A stretch of DNA of 58,751 nt from CAZAEL01 sp964484135 (GTDB lineage Bacteria > Elusimicrobiota > Elusimicrobia > FEN-1173). A program made the position numbers and the translations under genes. Shown here piece after piece: positions 17,863 through 26,387 of the stretch (its first letter is position 1; every line of letters starts with the position of its first letter). The DNA is taken from contig CAZAEL010000011.1 in NCBI GenBank assembly GCA_964484135.1, positions 1 through 58,751 of the forward strand, in the 5' to 3' direction. Below the pieces are notes generated by a model. That model saw nothing but the letters and a program-made list of their open reading frames with translations. It did not search any database and was not told the DNA's origin.

Positions 17863-18321
17863 ATGAAAACCATTGCCAAAAACCGTCGGGCCGGGTTCAA
17901 ATACCACATCTTGGAAACCTTCGACGGCGGGCTGGCCCTCACCGGGCCTGAGGTCAAGTCGCTCCGCGCCGGGGAGGTCACCCTGGAAGACGGCTTCGGC
18001 CGCGTGGACGGCGGGGAGATCTTCCTCTGGAACGTCCACATCAAGCCCTACAAACAGGGCTCCCTCCACGTCGTTCAGGAACCCACGCGCAAGAGGAAGA
18101 TTCTCCTCCACAAGAACGAAATCAAACGGATCCTGGGCAAGCTGACCGTCAAGGGCCTCACCCTCGTGCCTTTGGAGCTCTACTTCGCGGATTCGGGCTA
18201 CGCCAAGGTCAAACTGGCCCTGGCCAAGGGCAAGACCGGGCCGGACCGGCGGGACGACATCAAGAGGAAGGACCTGCAGAAGGACATGCGCCGAAGCTTT
18301 TCCGGCCGGCACCGGGTGTAA
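17863..18321 (+). CDS. smpB: SsrA (tmRNA)-binding protein
   Basis: A 152-residue protein that brings tmRNA to stalled ribosomes. Motifs include KNRRAGFKYHILETFDGGLAL, GPEVKSLRAGEV, the W/H-rich strand FLWNVHIKPY, RKILLHKNEI, and a basic C-terminal tail (KRKDLQKDMRRSF). The ATG at 17863 gives a standard N-terminus (MKTIAKNR). It lies between two tRNA genes; the tmRNA gene itself is not seen in this window. Confidence 0.95.
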   Translation: MKTIAKNRRAGFKYHILETFDGGLALTGPEVKSLRAGEVTLEDGFGRVDGGEIFLWNVHIKPYKQGSLHVVQEPTRKRKILLHKNEIKRILGKLTVKGLTLVPLELYFADSGYAKVKLALAKGKTGPDRRDDIKRKDLQKDMRRSFSGRHRV

Positions 18322-18375
18322 AAAAGGCCCGGCTTCCGCGGGAGGCGCGGGGGCCGGTCATGGAACGGATTTTAC

Positions 18376-18463
18376 GGAGGGGTGGGAGAGTGGTTTAATC
18401 CGCCGCACTCGAAATGCGGTGTACCGCAAGGTACCGTGGGTTCGAATCCCACCCCCTCCGCCA
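18376..18463 (+). tRNA. tRNA-Ser (anticodon CGA), CCA encoded
   Basis: The acceptor stem GGAGGGG pairs with CCCCTCC, followed by G and CCA. The anticodon stem CCGCA/TGCGG encloses CTCGAAA (anticodon CGA). A long variable arm (GTACCGCAAGGTAC) marks class II tRNA-Ser. Confidence 0.95.
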
Positions 18464-18549
18464 TTCACACCGCCTCTCCGATCGGGCCCAAAAGCCGCAG
18501 GGCGGCTCGACGGAGAGGTCCCTTTCTCCGCACAGCAGGGGCGGAGGCG

Positions 18550-20355
18550 TCATCCCCGCTCACCGCCGGGCTTGGCCGCACCAGCCGGATGCGCGGCGAC
18601 ATCCTGAGAGGGATGGGTGACATGGGCCCATATTTTTCTATGCGGGCGATGCCCGCCATTGGGCCCCAATTTGATCTCGAACAGAAAATCAAAACAGACG
18701 GTGAACGGATGGCTGGGGAATTCGAATTCCTGAAGGGAGGCCTCTTTAAGCCCGGATGGGTTTAATATCGGGATTCCAAGAAGATCGGATATCCGGCAAT
18801 CCAGTCGTTCCATAAGGCTGGAATAGATGCAGTCCGAAACAGCGGGGTGGGCATAGTCCCGGATCAATGCCGGGGCCTCGCCGTTGAGCAGAACGCCATG
18901 GGACATGGAAAAACCGATGGTCTGTTCTCCCGCCCGCAGAAGCGTCGCAAATTGGTAGGGAAGACATGCCAAAGCCACGATATTGAATCGAAATGGCCCC
19001 AGGTAGATCGGGTGCAAACAGTTGAAAGGCTCTGTGGTGGGACAACGCATGGTCTTCAACAGGTCCCACAGATTTAAGCTGACTTCCGCCGAATATCTCC
19101 TTTTTATGTCTTCTCCTCCTGTTTGTTCTTCGAGCCAAAAGTACAGCTGCATGACAATTTTGGACAGTTCTGAGACAAGCTTGGGTTGTTGCCCGGCCAA
19201 ACGGGGCTTTGATCTTTTGGCCTCGACGATTCTGGAAAGGCCCTCCCCGATTTGACCCATCCTCTCGCGATCCGCCGGACGCAACCCGTTCTTTCCTTTT
19301 CGGCCCAGCTCCAACCGCAGCACTTTGAGCAGAGCGGCCGCCTTCAGCAGGTCTTCTTCGTTCATTCGCATAATCAACGGCATCGCCAAATCCACGTCCT
19401 CGTTGTCCAGATATCCTTTCAAAACCTTGTGCCTGCTCCAGAGATTAGAAGCCAGGGTGGCCTGCATCCAAAGATTTAACCTGTCCAGAGATCGCCCCAC
19501 GCTCTCCGGCAGGACATCTCCAAGCTCCTCGAAGCCCTGGACCACGAGCGGGGCGCGACCGGCTTTCGCCCAAAGGGGATCTTGGGCTGTCTTCGTCAGC
19601 GAAAACGATGCGCCGAATTTGACGGGCGCGATGCTTTGGGTCGTAAATTGACTGCGGCTCGCCCTCAGAAAAAGGTCGTGAAAAACCGCGTTCTCCCTTC
19701 GGCTCACGACGAACAACTCGGCCCAGTCAAGCAATTGCGGCAGGCTTCGGTTGCCGGGGTCTGGAAAGGCCGTTTTCTGACCGCGGTCTTCCAGTCCCGC
19801 CAGGCTTGGCAAACGATGCGTGATAAACTCCATGAACGATTCTTTGAGATAAGCGGAACGCAAAACATCCTGCGCAACGTCGTGGGTGATGTAACGCAGG
19901 TCCGCAAGTTCCGAAAGGGGGAAGGCAATGGACGCCCGATCCAGGATGTCCGTCCCCGGTTCTCGTTCTTGTGGTTCCAACCAGGAAAGGGGCGTTCTGC
20001 CGCGGTGGGCGGAAATAAGGGCTCTGAGGAGAATGAGCCTCCTCGGCAAATCTTTGGGCAATTCTTCAAACTTCTTTTCAAAAGCTTCTTTAACGGCGGG
20101 CTTGAGAGGGACATTCTCAAGAAAGAACCTCTCAATGGGTCCCAGCGAATTGTCGCCGGCCGGCTGGACATTTTTCAGTTCCTTGCAGAAAGCGGCGGGA
20201 TCTTTCCCGAACCAATGAACCCATCGAAGGCAATGCTTGTCAAAGAACTTCTCTTTGGGTCCCGTTCGGGTTGATTCGCATAACTCTTGGATGGCTGGCA
20301 GCACGACCTCGTCGTCAAACCCGCGCAATTGCGGAGAAGGGTTGGTTTGAATCAC
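18550..20355 (-). CDS. Unrecognised 601-residue protein, last gene of peptide-modification cassette A
   Basis: I do not recognise this family. The protein is soluble, mostly helical in appearance, with a leucine-rich middle (about 330-400) and a cysteine/aromatic-rich C-terminal third (CLHPIYLGPF, CLPYQFATLL, SMSHGVLLNGE, DCIYSSLMERLDC). No HExxH, CxxxCxxC or kinase motif is visible. The GTG start overlaps the stop of the upstream radical SAM gene (GTGA), strongly suggesting that it works with that enzyme. The gene is AT-richer than the surroundings (26/60 G+C at 19081-19140 by count). Cassette B has a cupin oxygenase in the equivalent position. It could be a leader-binding, scaffold or modifying protein; the last ~40 residues may be an overrun. 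Confidence 0.6.
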   Translation of the reverse strand: MIQTNPSPQLRGFDDEVVLPAIQELCESTRTGPKEKFFDKHCLRWVHWFGKDPAAFCKELKNVQPAGDNSLGPIERFFLENVPLKPAVKEAFEKKFEELPKDLPRRLILLRALISAHRGRTPLSWLEPQEREPGTDILDRASIAFPLSELADLRYITHDVAQDVLRSAYLKESFMEFITHRLPSLAGLEDRGQKTAFPDPGNRSLPQLLDWAELFVVSRRENAVFHDLFLRASRSQFTTQSIAPVKFGASFSLTKTAQDPLWAKAGRAPLVVQGFEELGDVLPESVGRSLDRLNLWMQATLASNLWSRHKVLKGYLDNEDVDLAMPLIMRMNEEDLLKAAALLKVLRLELGRKGKNGLRPADRERMGQIGEGLSRIVEAKRSKPRLAGQQPKLVSELSKIVMQLYFWLEEQTGGEDIKRRYSAEVSLNLWDLLKTMRCPTTEPFNCLHPIYLGPFRFNIVALACLPYQFATLLRAGEQTIGFSMSHGVLLNGEAPALIRDYAHPAVSDCIYSSLMERLDCRISDLLGIPILNPSGLKEASLQEFEFPSHPFTVCFDFLFEIKLGPNGGHRPHRKIWAHVTHPSQDVAAHPAGAAKPGGERG

Positions 20356-22475
20356 GCGGCACCAACCCCCGGATGCCGGGGCGCGGACGGCTCAGCAAAC
20401 GCGTTGTCCTTCCTGTAAGTCCTCCACCACAGCCTCCCGTCTTCCCTCTCCATTCCCAGCGATCTCCCGTTTTCCGACAACCCGGCCCCCGCAGGGACTT
20501 CCCACCCGTGGAGCTCCCGCTCCCTGATCCCCCCGTCCGTCTCCAGGAGGACCATCTGCCCTCCCTTTTTCAGCCATTTTCCAAGCCGCAAAGCCAGCGT
20601 CCCGGACAACAACGGGTCCACGGGCATGTTAAAACCGATCCCCGCAATGGCGTCGAAAGACCCTTCCTCCCACGGCGCTTCCAGGAATTCTTCGATGCTC
20701 CAGGGGAAGACCTTCGAGAAGAAAACCGATGTGTCCAACGTGGAGCACTTTTCCGTTTCAACCGCCATCAACTCCACGCCCCTCCGCCGGATGACGTCCT
20801 CCAGACGGACGATCCCGCACCCCCAAAGCAGGACCTTCCTCCCCGCCTCAAAGTTCTCCGGCCAACCCCTTATCGCTTGCTCCAGCGCCCCCCGCATGTC
20901 CTCCGTGCGCCGGCACCAGGCGTTGCGCCGCAGGCCCCCCTCGATTTCGCCGTTGATCCGGTCCCTGGATGCCTCCGCCACCCCATATCGGACCGCCTCC
21001 CGCTCCAAAAAAGCCCGCAGCGTCAACAGGACATCGTCGGCCTGGTCCTTGTCCCCGAGATGCATGTCTTTGAACCAGGGGAACTGGCCCCAGGCCGCTA
21101 TCCCCTTTTCAAAATCCTGGAATTCGTCCGATTCAACCAGGGCAAGATGGGGCTTCTCCTGGCACAGGAACTCAAAGAACGCCTGGAAAGTCGACAAATA
21201 CGGCAGCTCCGATTTCCCGGCGACTTCGTCTGAAAGGCCGTACAGGGCGCCCAGGACATAGGGGTCCGTCGAGAACTTCCGGACGTAATTGCCGATCAGG
21301 GCCGCCTTCAAGACGTCCTTCCGCGGAAAGGTCCTGGTGCCCAATACCCGATAGGGGGGGTCTCTTTCAAACTCGATCTGGTATTTTTCAGGGGCCCGCC
21401 CCATTCCCGAGCCCGGCAGCGCCAACGAGTGAAACGCGATCGGCAAGGCCGGGTGCTTGGACAACATCCAGTCCATGGACCGCCGGAACCCGTCCAGGGT
21501 GTCGCCAGGGAGTCCAATGAGCATGTCGATGCAAATGAGGTTGCGCGGGGCCAGCTGCTTGAGACGGTCCATTTTTGCGTCCAGCTTGTGGAAGTTGTGC
21601 GGCCGCGTGATGCCTTCCAACACCCGGTCGTCTATGCTTTGCACCCCGCCCTCGGGCCGCATCTGGCCGCTGTTCATGAGGGACATGCATTCGTCGTCCA
21701 AGAAGATGGGGTTTGTCTCGATATCAAGAACGATCGGGTGGCGTTTGGACAAAGCCGAGAACGCCCGCAAAATGGCCTTCGCCCGCGGGCGATCCATAAA
21801 GAAATCGGAGTCCGTAAAGAAAATGATGCGGGCGCGCGTGGCCAAAAACTCCAGTTCCTTCAACACCCGCTCCAACGGGCGCCACCGGATCCGTTGGCTC
21901 GTCCACCAATCGCAATACTTGCAGTCAAAGGGACACCCCCGCGAGCCTTCCAAAAAGGCATACGGGAAGAATTGGTCCATCTCCGGAAACCCGCTCAAAT
22001 AGGCCGACGGCAATCGCTCCACGCTTACCTGCGGGCGGGCCTCCGTCTCTCGTATCTCCCCCCTCTCCCTGAACGTGATCCCCCTGATCTCCCCCAACCC
22101 GCCCCCCAACCCCCCGTAGTGCCGCAACAGCTCCGCGAACGTCTCCTCCCCCTCTCCCTGCACCACCACGTCCACCCCGCCGTTCCGCTCCATCAACGAC
22201 CGCGCGCGGGGCGAAACCTCGGGCCCTCCCAGGATCACCGGCGTCCCCGGCATCTCCTCCTTCAACCGCCGCACAACCGCCATCACTTTCCGGATGTTCC
22301 ACACGTAGCAGGAAAAACCCACCACGTCCGGTTTCCCGCGCACGATCCGCTCCGCCAGCGTCTCCGGCTCGATTCTCATATCCGCCAGTTCGAGGGGGAT
22401 CTCCACGCTCTTGCGGATGTCGGCATCCTGGCGGGCGAACGCCTTCAGGGATGCCCACACCACAGGCGTGTGCAA
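20352..22475 (-). CDS. B12-binding radical SAM protein with C-terminal nucleotide-binding-like domain (cassette A)
   Basis: About 707 residues. An N-terminal cobalamin-binding Rossmann domain (VVGFSCYVWNIRK, VILGGPEVS) is followed by a radical SAM domain with the cluster motif GCPFDCKYC (CX3CX2C, about residues 179-187) and GLPGDTLDGF. A C-terminal domain starting VLLWGCGIVRL (about 575-680) resembles a degenerate SAM-methyltransferase fold. It is a close homologue of the cassette B enzyme at 29222-31375. B12-type radical SAM enzymes commonly C-methylate unactivated carbons. The called start is TTG at 22475; by homology translation should begin 36 bases earlier at 22511, where the codon is ATA instead of ATG, behind an AAGGG site. 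Confidence 0.85.
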   Translation of the reverse strand: MHTPVVWASLKAFARQDADIRKSVEIPLELADMRIEPETLAERIVRGKPDVVGFSCYVWNIRKVMAVVRRLKEEMPGTPVILGGPEVSPRARSLMERNGGVDVVVQGEGEETFAELLRHYGGLGGGLGEIRGITFRERGEIRETEARPQVSVERLPSAYLSGFPEMDQFFPYAFLEGSRGCPFDCKYCDWWTSQRIRWRPLERVLKELEFLATRARIIFFTDSDFFMDRPRAKAILRAFSALSKRHPIVLDIETNPIFLDDECMSLMNSGQMRPEGGVQSIDDRVLEGITRPHNFHKLDAKMDRLKQLAPRNLICIDMLIGLPGDTLDGFRRSMDWMLSKHPALPIAFHSLALPGSGMGRAPEKYQIEFERDPPYRVLGTRTFPRKDVLKAALIGNYVRKFSTDPYVLGALYGLSDEVAGKSELPYLSTFQAFFEFLCQEKPHLALVESDEFQDFEKGIAAWGQFPWFKDMHLGDKDQADDVLLTLRAFLEREAVRYGVAEASRDRINGEIEGGLRRNAWCRRTEDMRGALEQAIRGWPENFEAGRKVLLWGCGIVRLEDVIRRRGVELMAVETEKCSTLDTSVFFSKVFPWSIEEFLEAPWEEGSFDAIAGIGFNMPVDPLLSGTLALRLGKWLKKGGQMVLLETDGGIRERELHGWEVPAGAGLSENGRSLGMEREDGRLWWRTYRKDNAFAEPSAPRHPGVGAA

Positions 22476-22523
22476 TCCGTATGAATGGACCTCGACGACC
22501 GTGGCTCTTATGGCTGGTTTCCC

Positions 22524-23345
22524 TTAAGAAAAGAGGACTTCCCGATTTTTGAAGTACATGAGGTAGACAAAATCCAACAGCTTCTCTCTCCCGACGGGAT
22601 CCAGACCCGCCCGACGGGCCAGAAGGGGACTCATGCTGCTGGCCACCTCCCAGGGGCGCCGCCCCGGCATGGACACATGAATCTGTTTGGGATGATTCCG
22701 CCGCATGGCCAGGGCGTCGGTCAAACACCCGACGCGGCGGGGACCCAGCCGCCGCATGGCGCGAAACCACATGTCCGGGTCATCGCAGATATATCGGAAG
22801 TTGGGATCAAAGGACCCCAATGACAAAAGAAGGCGCCGGCGGACGAGCACCGTGGAGGTCAAAGGAAAGAAAGGCAGAGGCCAATTCCTTGCGCGGAAAT
22901 AGTCGGCGTACGCGGAGTTATAGGTTCCGGCGAGGGCCTGCCGTTTGATCAACCGGCCGTCATCGGCCACCGCGTCAATGTCGGAATAGACGAACTCCAT
23001 CCCTGAGCGGACGGCGGCCGCCTGCCTCTCCAGTTTTTGAGGATACCACACGTCGTCGGCGTCCAAGAACGCGATCCAGCGCCCCCGGGCCGCCCGAACG
23101 CCTCGACGGCGCGCCTTGGCGGGGCCCTGGTTCCGGCGAAACCGGATCAAACGCACGGGGACTTTCCCGCGGTGACGGGCGACAGCGGCGGGAGTCCCGT
23201 CGGTGGAGCCGTCGTCCACCACCACCGTCTCCAAAGGGCGAAGGGTCTGCCTCTCCACGCTCGCGAGGGCTTCCCCGATGTAGGCGCGGGCGTTGTGGCA
23301 GACGATGACGACGCTGACGGGGACGGGCAACGGTTTCAAGGCCAA
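22524..23345 (-). CDS. Family 2 glycosyltransferase (cassette A)
   Basis: About 273 residues with a GT-A fold start SVVIVCHNARAYIGEAL, the nucleotide-binding VVVDDGSTDGTP and the metal-binding FLDADDVW. It would transfer a sugar from a nucleotide donor. It is immediately downstream of the 39-codon precursor gene and 12-48 bases upstream of the radical SAM gene, and is a homologue of the cassette B enzyme at 31392-32225. I chose the TTG at 23345 (after GAGG) by comparison with that homologue; the open frame extends to 23423. Its place beside a peptide with conserved Ser and Cys suggests peptide glycosylation, an inference. Confidence 0.85.
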   Translation of the reverse strand: MALKPLPVPVSVVIVCHNARAYIGEALASVERQTLRPLETVVVDDGSTDGTPAAVARHRGKVPVRLIRFRRNQGPAKARRRGVRAARGRWIAFLDADDVWYPQKLERQAAAVRSGMEFVYSDIDAVADDGRLIKRQALAGTYNSAYADYFRARNWPLPFFPLTSTVLVRRRLLLSLGSFDPNFRYICDDPDMWFRAMRRLGPRRVGCLTDALAMRRNHPKQIHVSMPGRRPWEVASSMSPLLARRAGLDPVGREKLLDFVYLMYFKNREVLFS

Positions 23346-23419
23346 TGGGACCTCACGGCAACAGCCGGACCGGGGGGAAAAAGACCGATCGATGCGAGGC
23401 CGAAGGAGGCCGGCGCAAC

Positions 23420-23539
23420 TCAACAGGGGATGCGAGACAGCGCCATACGCTCCAACTGGCCATGTTTGATCAAAAGAGGCTTCCGATACCCTCCTTTCCT
23501 CTTTGACGTCTGACCCGCCTTCCGCTTTTTTTTGGGCAT
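23420..23539 (-). CDS. 39-residue RiPP precursor peptide A with lasso-family leader motif
   Basis: A 39-codon gene below usual gene-calling length. ATG at 23539 is preceded by AAAGGAG with a 7-base spacer. The peptide begins MPKKKRK, has the motif Y18-x2-P21-x-L23-x3-G27 (YRKPLLIKHG) characteristic of leader peptides recognised by lasso-type RRE domains, and ends SRIPC. It aligns without gaps with precursor B at 32310-32429 (22 of 39 identical). It lies between a B12-type radical SAM gene and a glycosyltransferase gene. No signal peptide. Both coding evidence and RiPP role are inferred from conservation, ribosome-binding site and context. Confidence 0.85.
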   Translation of the reverse strand: MPKKKRKAGQTSKRKGGYRKPLLIKHGQLERMALSRIPC

Positions 23540-23571
23540 GGTTTTTCTCCTTTCAATATTGCGTACGCCAC

Positions 23572-23587
23572 CCGCCGCACACGGCGG
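23572..23587. repeat. Hairpin upstream of precursor A
   Basis: CCGCCG-CACA-CGGCGG, a perfect 6-bp stem with a 4-base loop, lies 33 bases upstream of the precursor ATG in the 76-base gap after the radical SAM gene. It could stabilise or process the precursor message. There is no U-run, so it is not a typical terminator. Confidence 0.4.
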
Positions 23588-23615
23588 CCCTTCAATACGC
23601 CGACGAGAACCGCGG

Positions 23616-25421
23616 TCAACCCCGGGGAAAGGGACCTCTCCCCGCGGACGCAAGCGCGGGCGCCGGTCCCGGGACCGGCACGGCGGCGCCCGTGCGTTCC
23701 TTCGCCAACGCGGTGAACCGCGCGAAAATCTCCTTGCGTTCGGGCCAGGACATCCCCTCCGCGTCAATCACGTACCGAGGCTCCGGGAAAACGACCGCGC
23801 GGGAGATGACCAGAGGCGTCAGGCCCGTGGCGATGTCCGACAGCATGTCCGCGCCGAGCTCCCGCAGGAAATCCTTCTCCGAGGAGAAGCCGTAGTGCGC
23901 CAGGAATTGCTCCCGGGACACGAACCGGAGGCCGTACCGCGCCGGGTCCCGGCCGATGTCGGTCAGTTCGTCGAACCGGAACGTGAAACACGCGAATTCG
24001 TCCACGTAGGGGATGAGCCGTTCCGCCTTCTCCAACATCTCCTCCGCCTCCTCCCGGCGCGTGGTCGGAAAATCCCAGATCAGGTTGAACTTGACCTTGA
24101 TCCCAGCGCGCTTGGCGCCGCGCAGGACCGGCTCCACCATGTCCGACGTGTACCCCTTTTGGATCAGGCGGAGGACGCGGTCGTTGAGGGACTCGACACC
24201 GATCGTCAGCTTTCGGCACCCGCCCCGGGCCATCAGGCCCAAGAGGTCCTCCGTCCAGGCCCGCGACACCTTCAGATAGGACCACCAGCGCACGTCCATG
24301 CGGGCCCGGGCGATCTTTTCGGAAACCTCCTTGGCGAACCGGGGCGGGATGGAGTCGCCGATGAAGCTGAAACGCCGCTGCCCGTGCCGTTCGTAAAAGA
24401 ATTTCAGCTCCTGGAAAAAATCCTCCGGGTCCCGCAACGCGAAGGACTTCCCGTCGGCCCATTGGTACGGGTAGGAGCAGAACGTGCATTTCCCCCAGTA
24501 GCAGCCCTTGGCGTACAAAATGGGCAGGTAAAAGTTCCGCGGATACTCTCCTTTTTCAAAAACGCGGTCGAAGCGGGGCCGGGGGGGGCGCAGGGGTTTG
24601 GCCGGGGGCGGGGAGGGGACCGCCGCCAGATCGCCGTCCGTCTTGTACACCAGGCCGGGCACTTCGCGCAAAGGCCCCTTGTCCCGGAGGGCCCGCAACA
24701 GGGCCGCGAGCGGCTCCTCCCCGGAATGGCGGATGAACCCGTCCGCGGCCAGCAGCCGCAGCAGGGACTCCTGCGCGGCCGCGGTCATGGCGTTCAGCGC
24801 CGACCCGCCCACCACCCGGAACCCGGGGACGCCCCGCCGCTCCAGCCCCTTCAGGAGACGGGCCGTGGGCGCCCATTGACTGGGGACGGACACGGAGACG
24901 CCGATGGCGCGGTACGCGCGGCCCGGGAGGGTCGTGAAAAACGCGCGCTCCCAAAAAGCCTCCAGGCCGAAAAGCGGCTCCGCGCCGCCTTCCGCGCCCG
25001 CCCAATCCTCCCCGCCGGACAAGGACGCGAAGGAGATCGGCCGCATTCGCCCGTAATTCACCGTCCGGAAGAATTCCAGCTGGAGCCGCTTGTCCCGGAG
25101 CAGTTCCCCGTTGTCCCGGGCGAAACGCTCCAACAGAGGCATCCCCCTCATCAGCTCGTGGAACGCCGACCGCGAAACCGGGTCCCCCCCCGAACCCTTT
25201 TCCCCGGCATGGTATGCCCGGATACTGCGGTCGAACTCCCCCAAGAGGGCCCGGATGGTCTCTTTCTCCATCAACCAGCGCATATACAGATGATTCAAGT
25301 CCATCGTGTCCACAGAGAAGCCCTGTTGGGACAGGAAAGAAGCCAACAAGGGCACCGCGATGTGCGGCTCCTTGTGAAGGCTGGCGAAAAAAGGCGGATA
25401 CAGGAGAAGGATGTCCTTCAT
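23616..25421 (-). CDS. Second B12-type radical SAM enzyme (cassette A only)
   Basis: A 601-residue protein with the N-terminus of cobalamin-binding radical SAM enzymes (LLLYPPF, HIAVPLLASFLSQQGFSV), a middle region with IRHSGEEPLAALLRAL, and the cluster motif GCYWGKCTFC (CX4CX2C, about residues 303-311). LTIGVESLNDRVLRLIQKGY follows, as in the radical SAM barrel. It is unlike the other radical SAM protein of this cassette. The ATG overlaps the upstream methyltransferase stop (ATGA). Immediately downstream is the precursor gene. Likely a peptide-modifying enzyme (C-methylation or related chemistry), substrate inferred only from context. The last ~40 residues are a proline/alanine tail. Confidence 0.8.
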   Translation of the reverse strand: MKDILLLYPPFFASLHKEPHIAVPLLASFLSQQGFSVDTMDLNHLYMRWLMEKETIRALLGEFDRSIRAYHAGEKGSGGDPVSRSAFHELMRGMPLLERFARDNGELLRDKRLQLEFFRTVNYGRMRPISFASLSGGEDWAGAEGGAEPLFGLEAFWERAFFTTLPGRAYRAIGVSVSVPSQWAPTARLLKGLERRGVPGFRVVGGSALNAMTAAAQESLLRLLAADGFIRHSGEEPLAALLRALRDKGPLREVPGLVYKTDGDLAAVPSPPPAKPLRPPRPRFDRVFEKGEYPRNFYLPILYAKGCYWGKCTFCSYPYQWADGKSFALRDPEDFFQELKFFYERHGQRRFSFIGDSIPPRFAKEVSEKIARARMDVRWWSYLKVSRAWTEDLLGLMARGGCRKLTIGVESLNDRVLRLIQKGYTSDMVEPVLRGAKRAGIKVKFNLIWDFPTTRREEAEEMLEKAERLIPYVDEFACFTFRFDELTDIGRDPARYGLRFVSREQFLAHYGFSSEKDFLRELGADMLSDIATGLTPLVISRAVVFPEPRYVIDAEGMSWPERKEIFARFTALAKERTGAAVPVPGPAPALASAGRGPFPRG

Positions 25422-26377
25422 GCTCGGGAAACCTCGGCAATGACTTTCAGGTGTTCCCCCGTACAGGGATCGTCGGCATCCTCAAATGAAACGTATCCCT
25501 CCGACAAAATCTGAAATCCGGCTTCGCGGAAAAGGGCGGCCGCTTCTCCCTTTCCAAGATAATGCGCGGGCACTCGGGCGGGGAAGCAGTAAACATTGAT
25601 GTCAGCGTCTGGATGTCTCCATCGCCAAAGGCCGGGAACGAACCCCGCGGCGGCAAGGACCCCCAGCAGGGCTTCTTTCAGATTACGGATGACCCAACGG
25701 ACCTCCAGAGCCATCAACCCACACCGGCCAAACGGTTGATGCTTCCTCTCCGGCGGCAACGTCAAATGTCCCCAAAAGGGCCCAAAGGGATGGGAGGGGA
25801 CCGGAAACCGTCGTGACGCCAGAAACCTCCATCGGCGGGGCGCCAACAAGGCCCACCGCTTAAGACGAAGCAAGTTCCCTCCGCGCCGAAAATCCCAGCA
25901 AACGAGGCGCCCCCCCGGCCGCAACACCCGCTTCCACTCTTGGACGATCTGGCGGCGATCGCTCGGCCGCACCAACGTGTTCAGGAAATTAAAGGAAATG
26001 ACGCGATCGAAAACACGGTCTTGAAAAGGAAGCCGCCGGACATCCGCCTGCAGGACCCGATCCTTCACCACGGAAGTTGGCGGCTCTTTCCAACGACGGA
26101 CCAAGGGCCAGCTGTGCTCGACGCCGACCGCAAAAGCGCCCAAACCGCTCAAGCCCAACGTCTCCCGCCCCAAGGCCGCGCCCGACACCAAAACCCGAAC
26201 CCCCTTTCCCAGCCCTCCCGCTTCCTCCAAGAGGCGAAGTTCAAATCCAAACAACCCCTTGGAAAGCCATGCGGCAAAACTGCGGATGTTCCTCTCCGAG
26301 CTGTAAAGATGCCGCAGTTGTTCGGGAGCGAACGCGTCCGTTTCCCCCCCCGCGGAAAAAGCCGCGCCCCGATTCAA
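25418..26377 (-). CDS. Class I SAM-dependent methyltransferase (cassette A)
   Basis: A 319-residue protein with a Rossmann methyltransferase fold: an atypical motif I (LVSGAALGRETLGL rather than D-x-GxGxG), acidic motif II (VGVEHSW), LQADVRRLPFQDRVFDRVISFNFLN (motif III/IV region) and RVLRPGGRL. It is homologous to the cassette B gene at 33179-34162, sharing the same unusual ALGRE motif I. The TTG start at 26377 is supported by AAGGA eight bases upstream. Stop overlaps the following radical SAM gene. Probably methylates the cassette peptide or a sugar on it; the substrate is not determined by sequence. Confidence 0.8.
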   Translation of the reverse strand: MNRGAAFSAGGETDAFAPEQLRHLYSSERNIRSFAAWLSKGLFGFELRLLEEAGGLGKGVRVLVSGAALGRETLGLSGLGAFAVGVEHSWPLVRRWKEPPTSVVKDRVLQADVRRLPFQDRVFDRVISFNFLNTLVRPSDRRQIVQEWKRVLRPGGRLVCWDFRRGGNLLRLKRWALLAPRRWRFLASRRFPVPSHPFGPFWGHLTLPPERKHQPFGRCGLMALEVRWVIRNLKEALLGVLAAAGFVPGLWRWRHPDADINVYCFPARVPAHYLGKGEAAALFREAGFQILSEGYVSFEDADDPCTGEHLKVIAEVSRA

Positions 26378-26387
26378 ATCAAAGTCC

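Noticed and set aside
23519..23539. PKKKRK at the precursor N-termini resembles a eukaryotic nuclear localisation signal
   Set aside because: A run of lysines and arginines is common in leader peptides; nothing else suggests a host-nucleus target.
23420..23539. Calling the peptides true lasso peptides
   Set aside because: Only about 12 residues follow the conserved Gly, there is no acidic residue at a usual ring position in the last nine residues, and no cyclase or leader protease gene is present.
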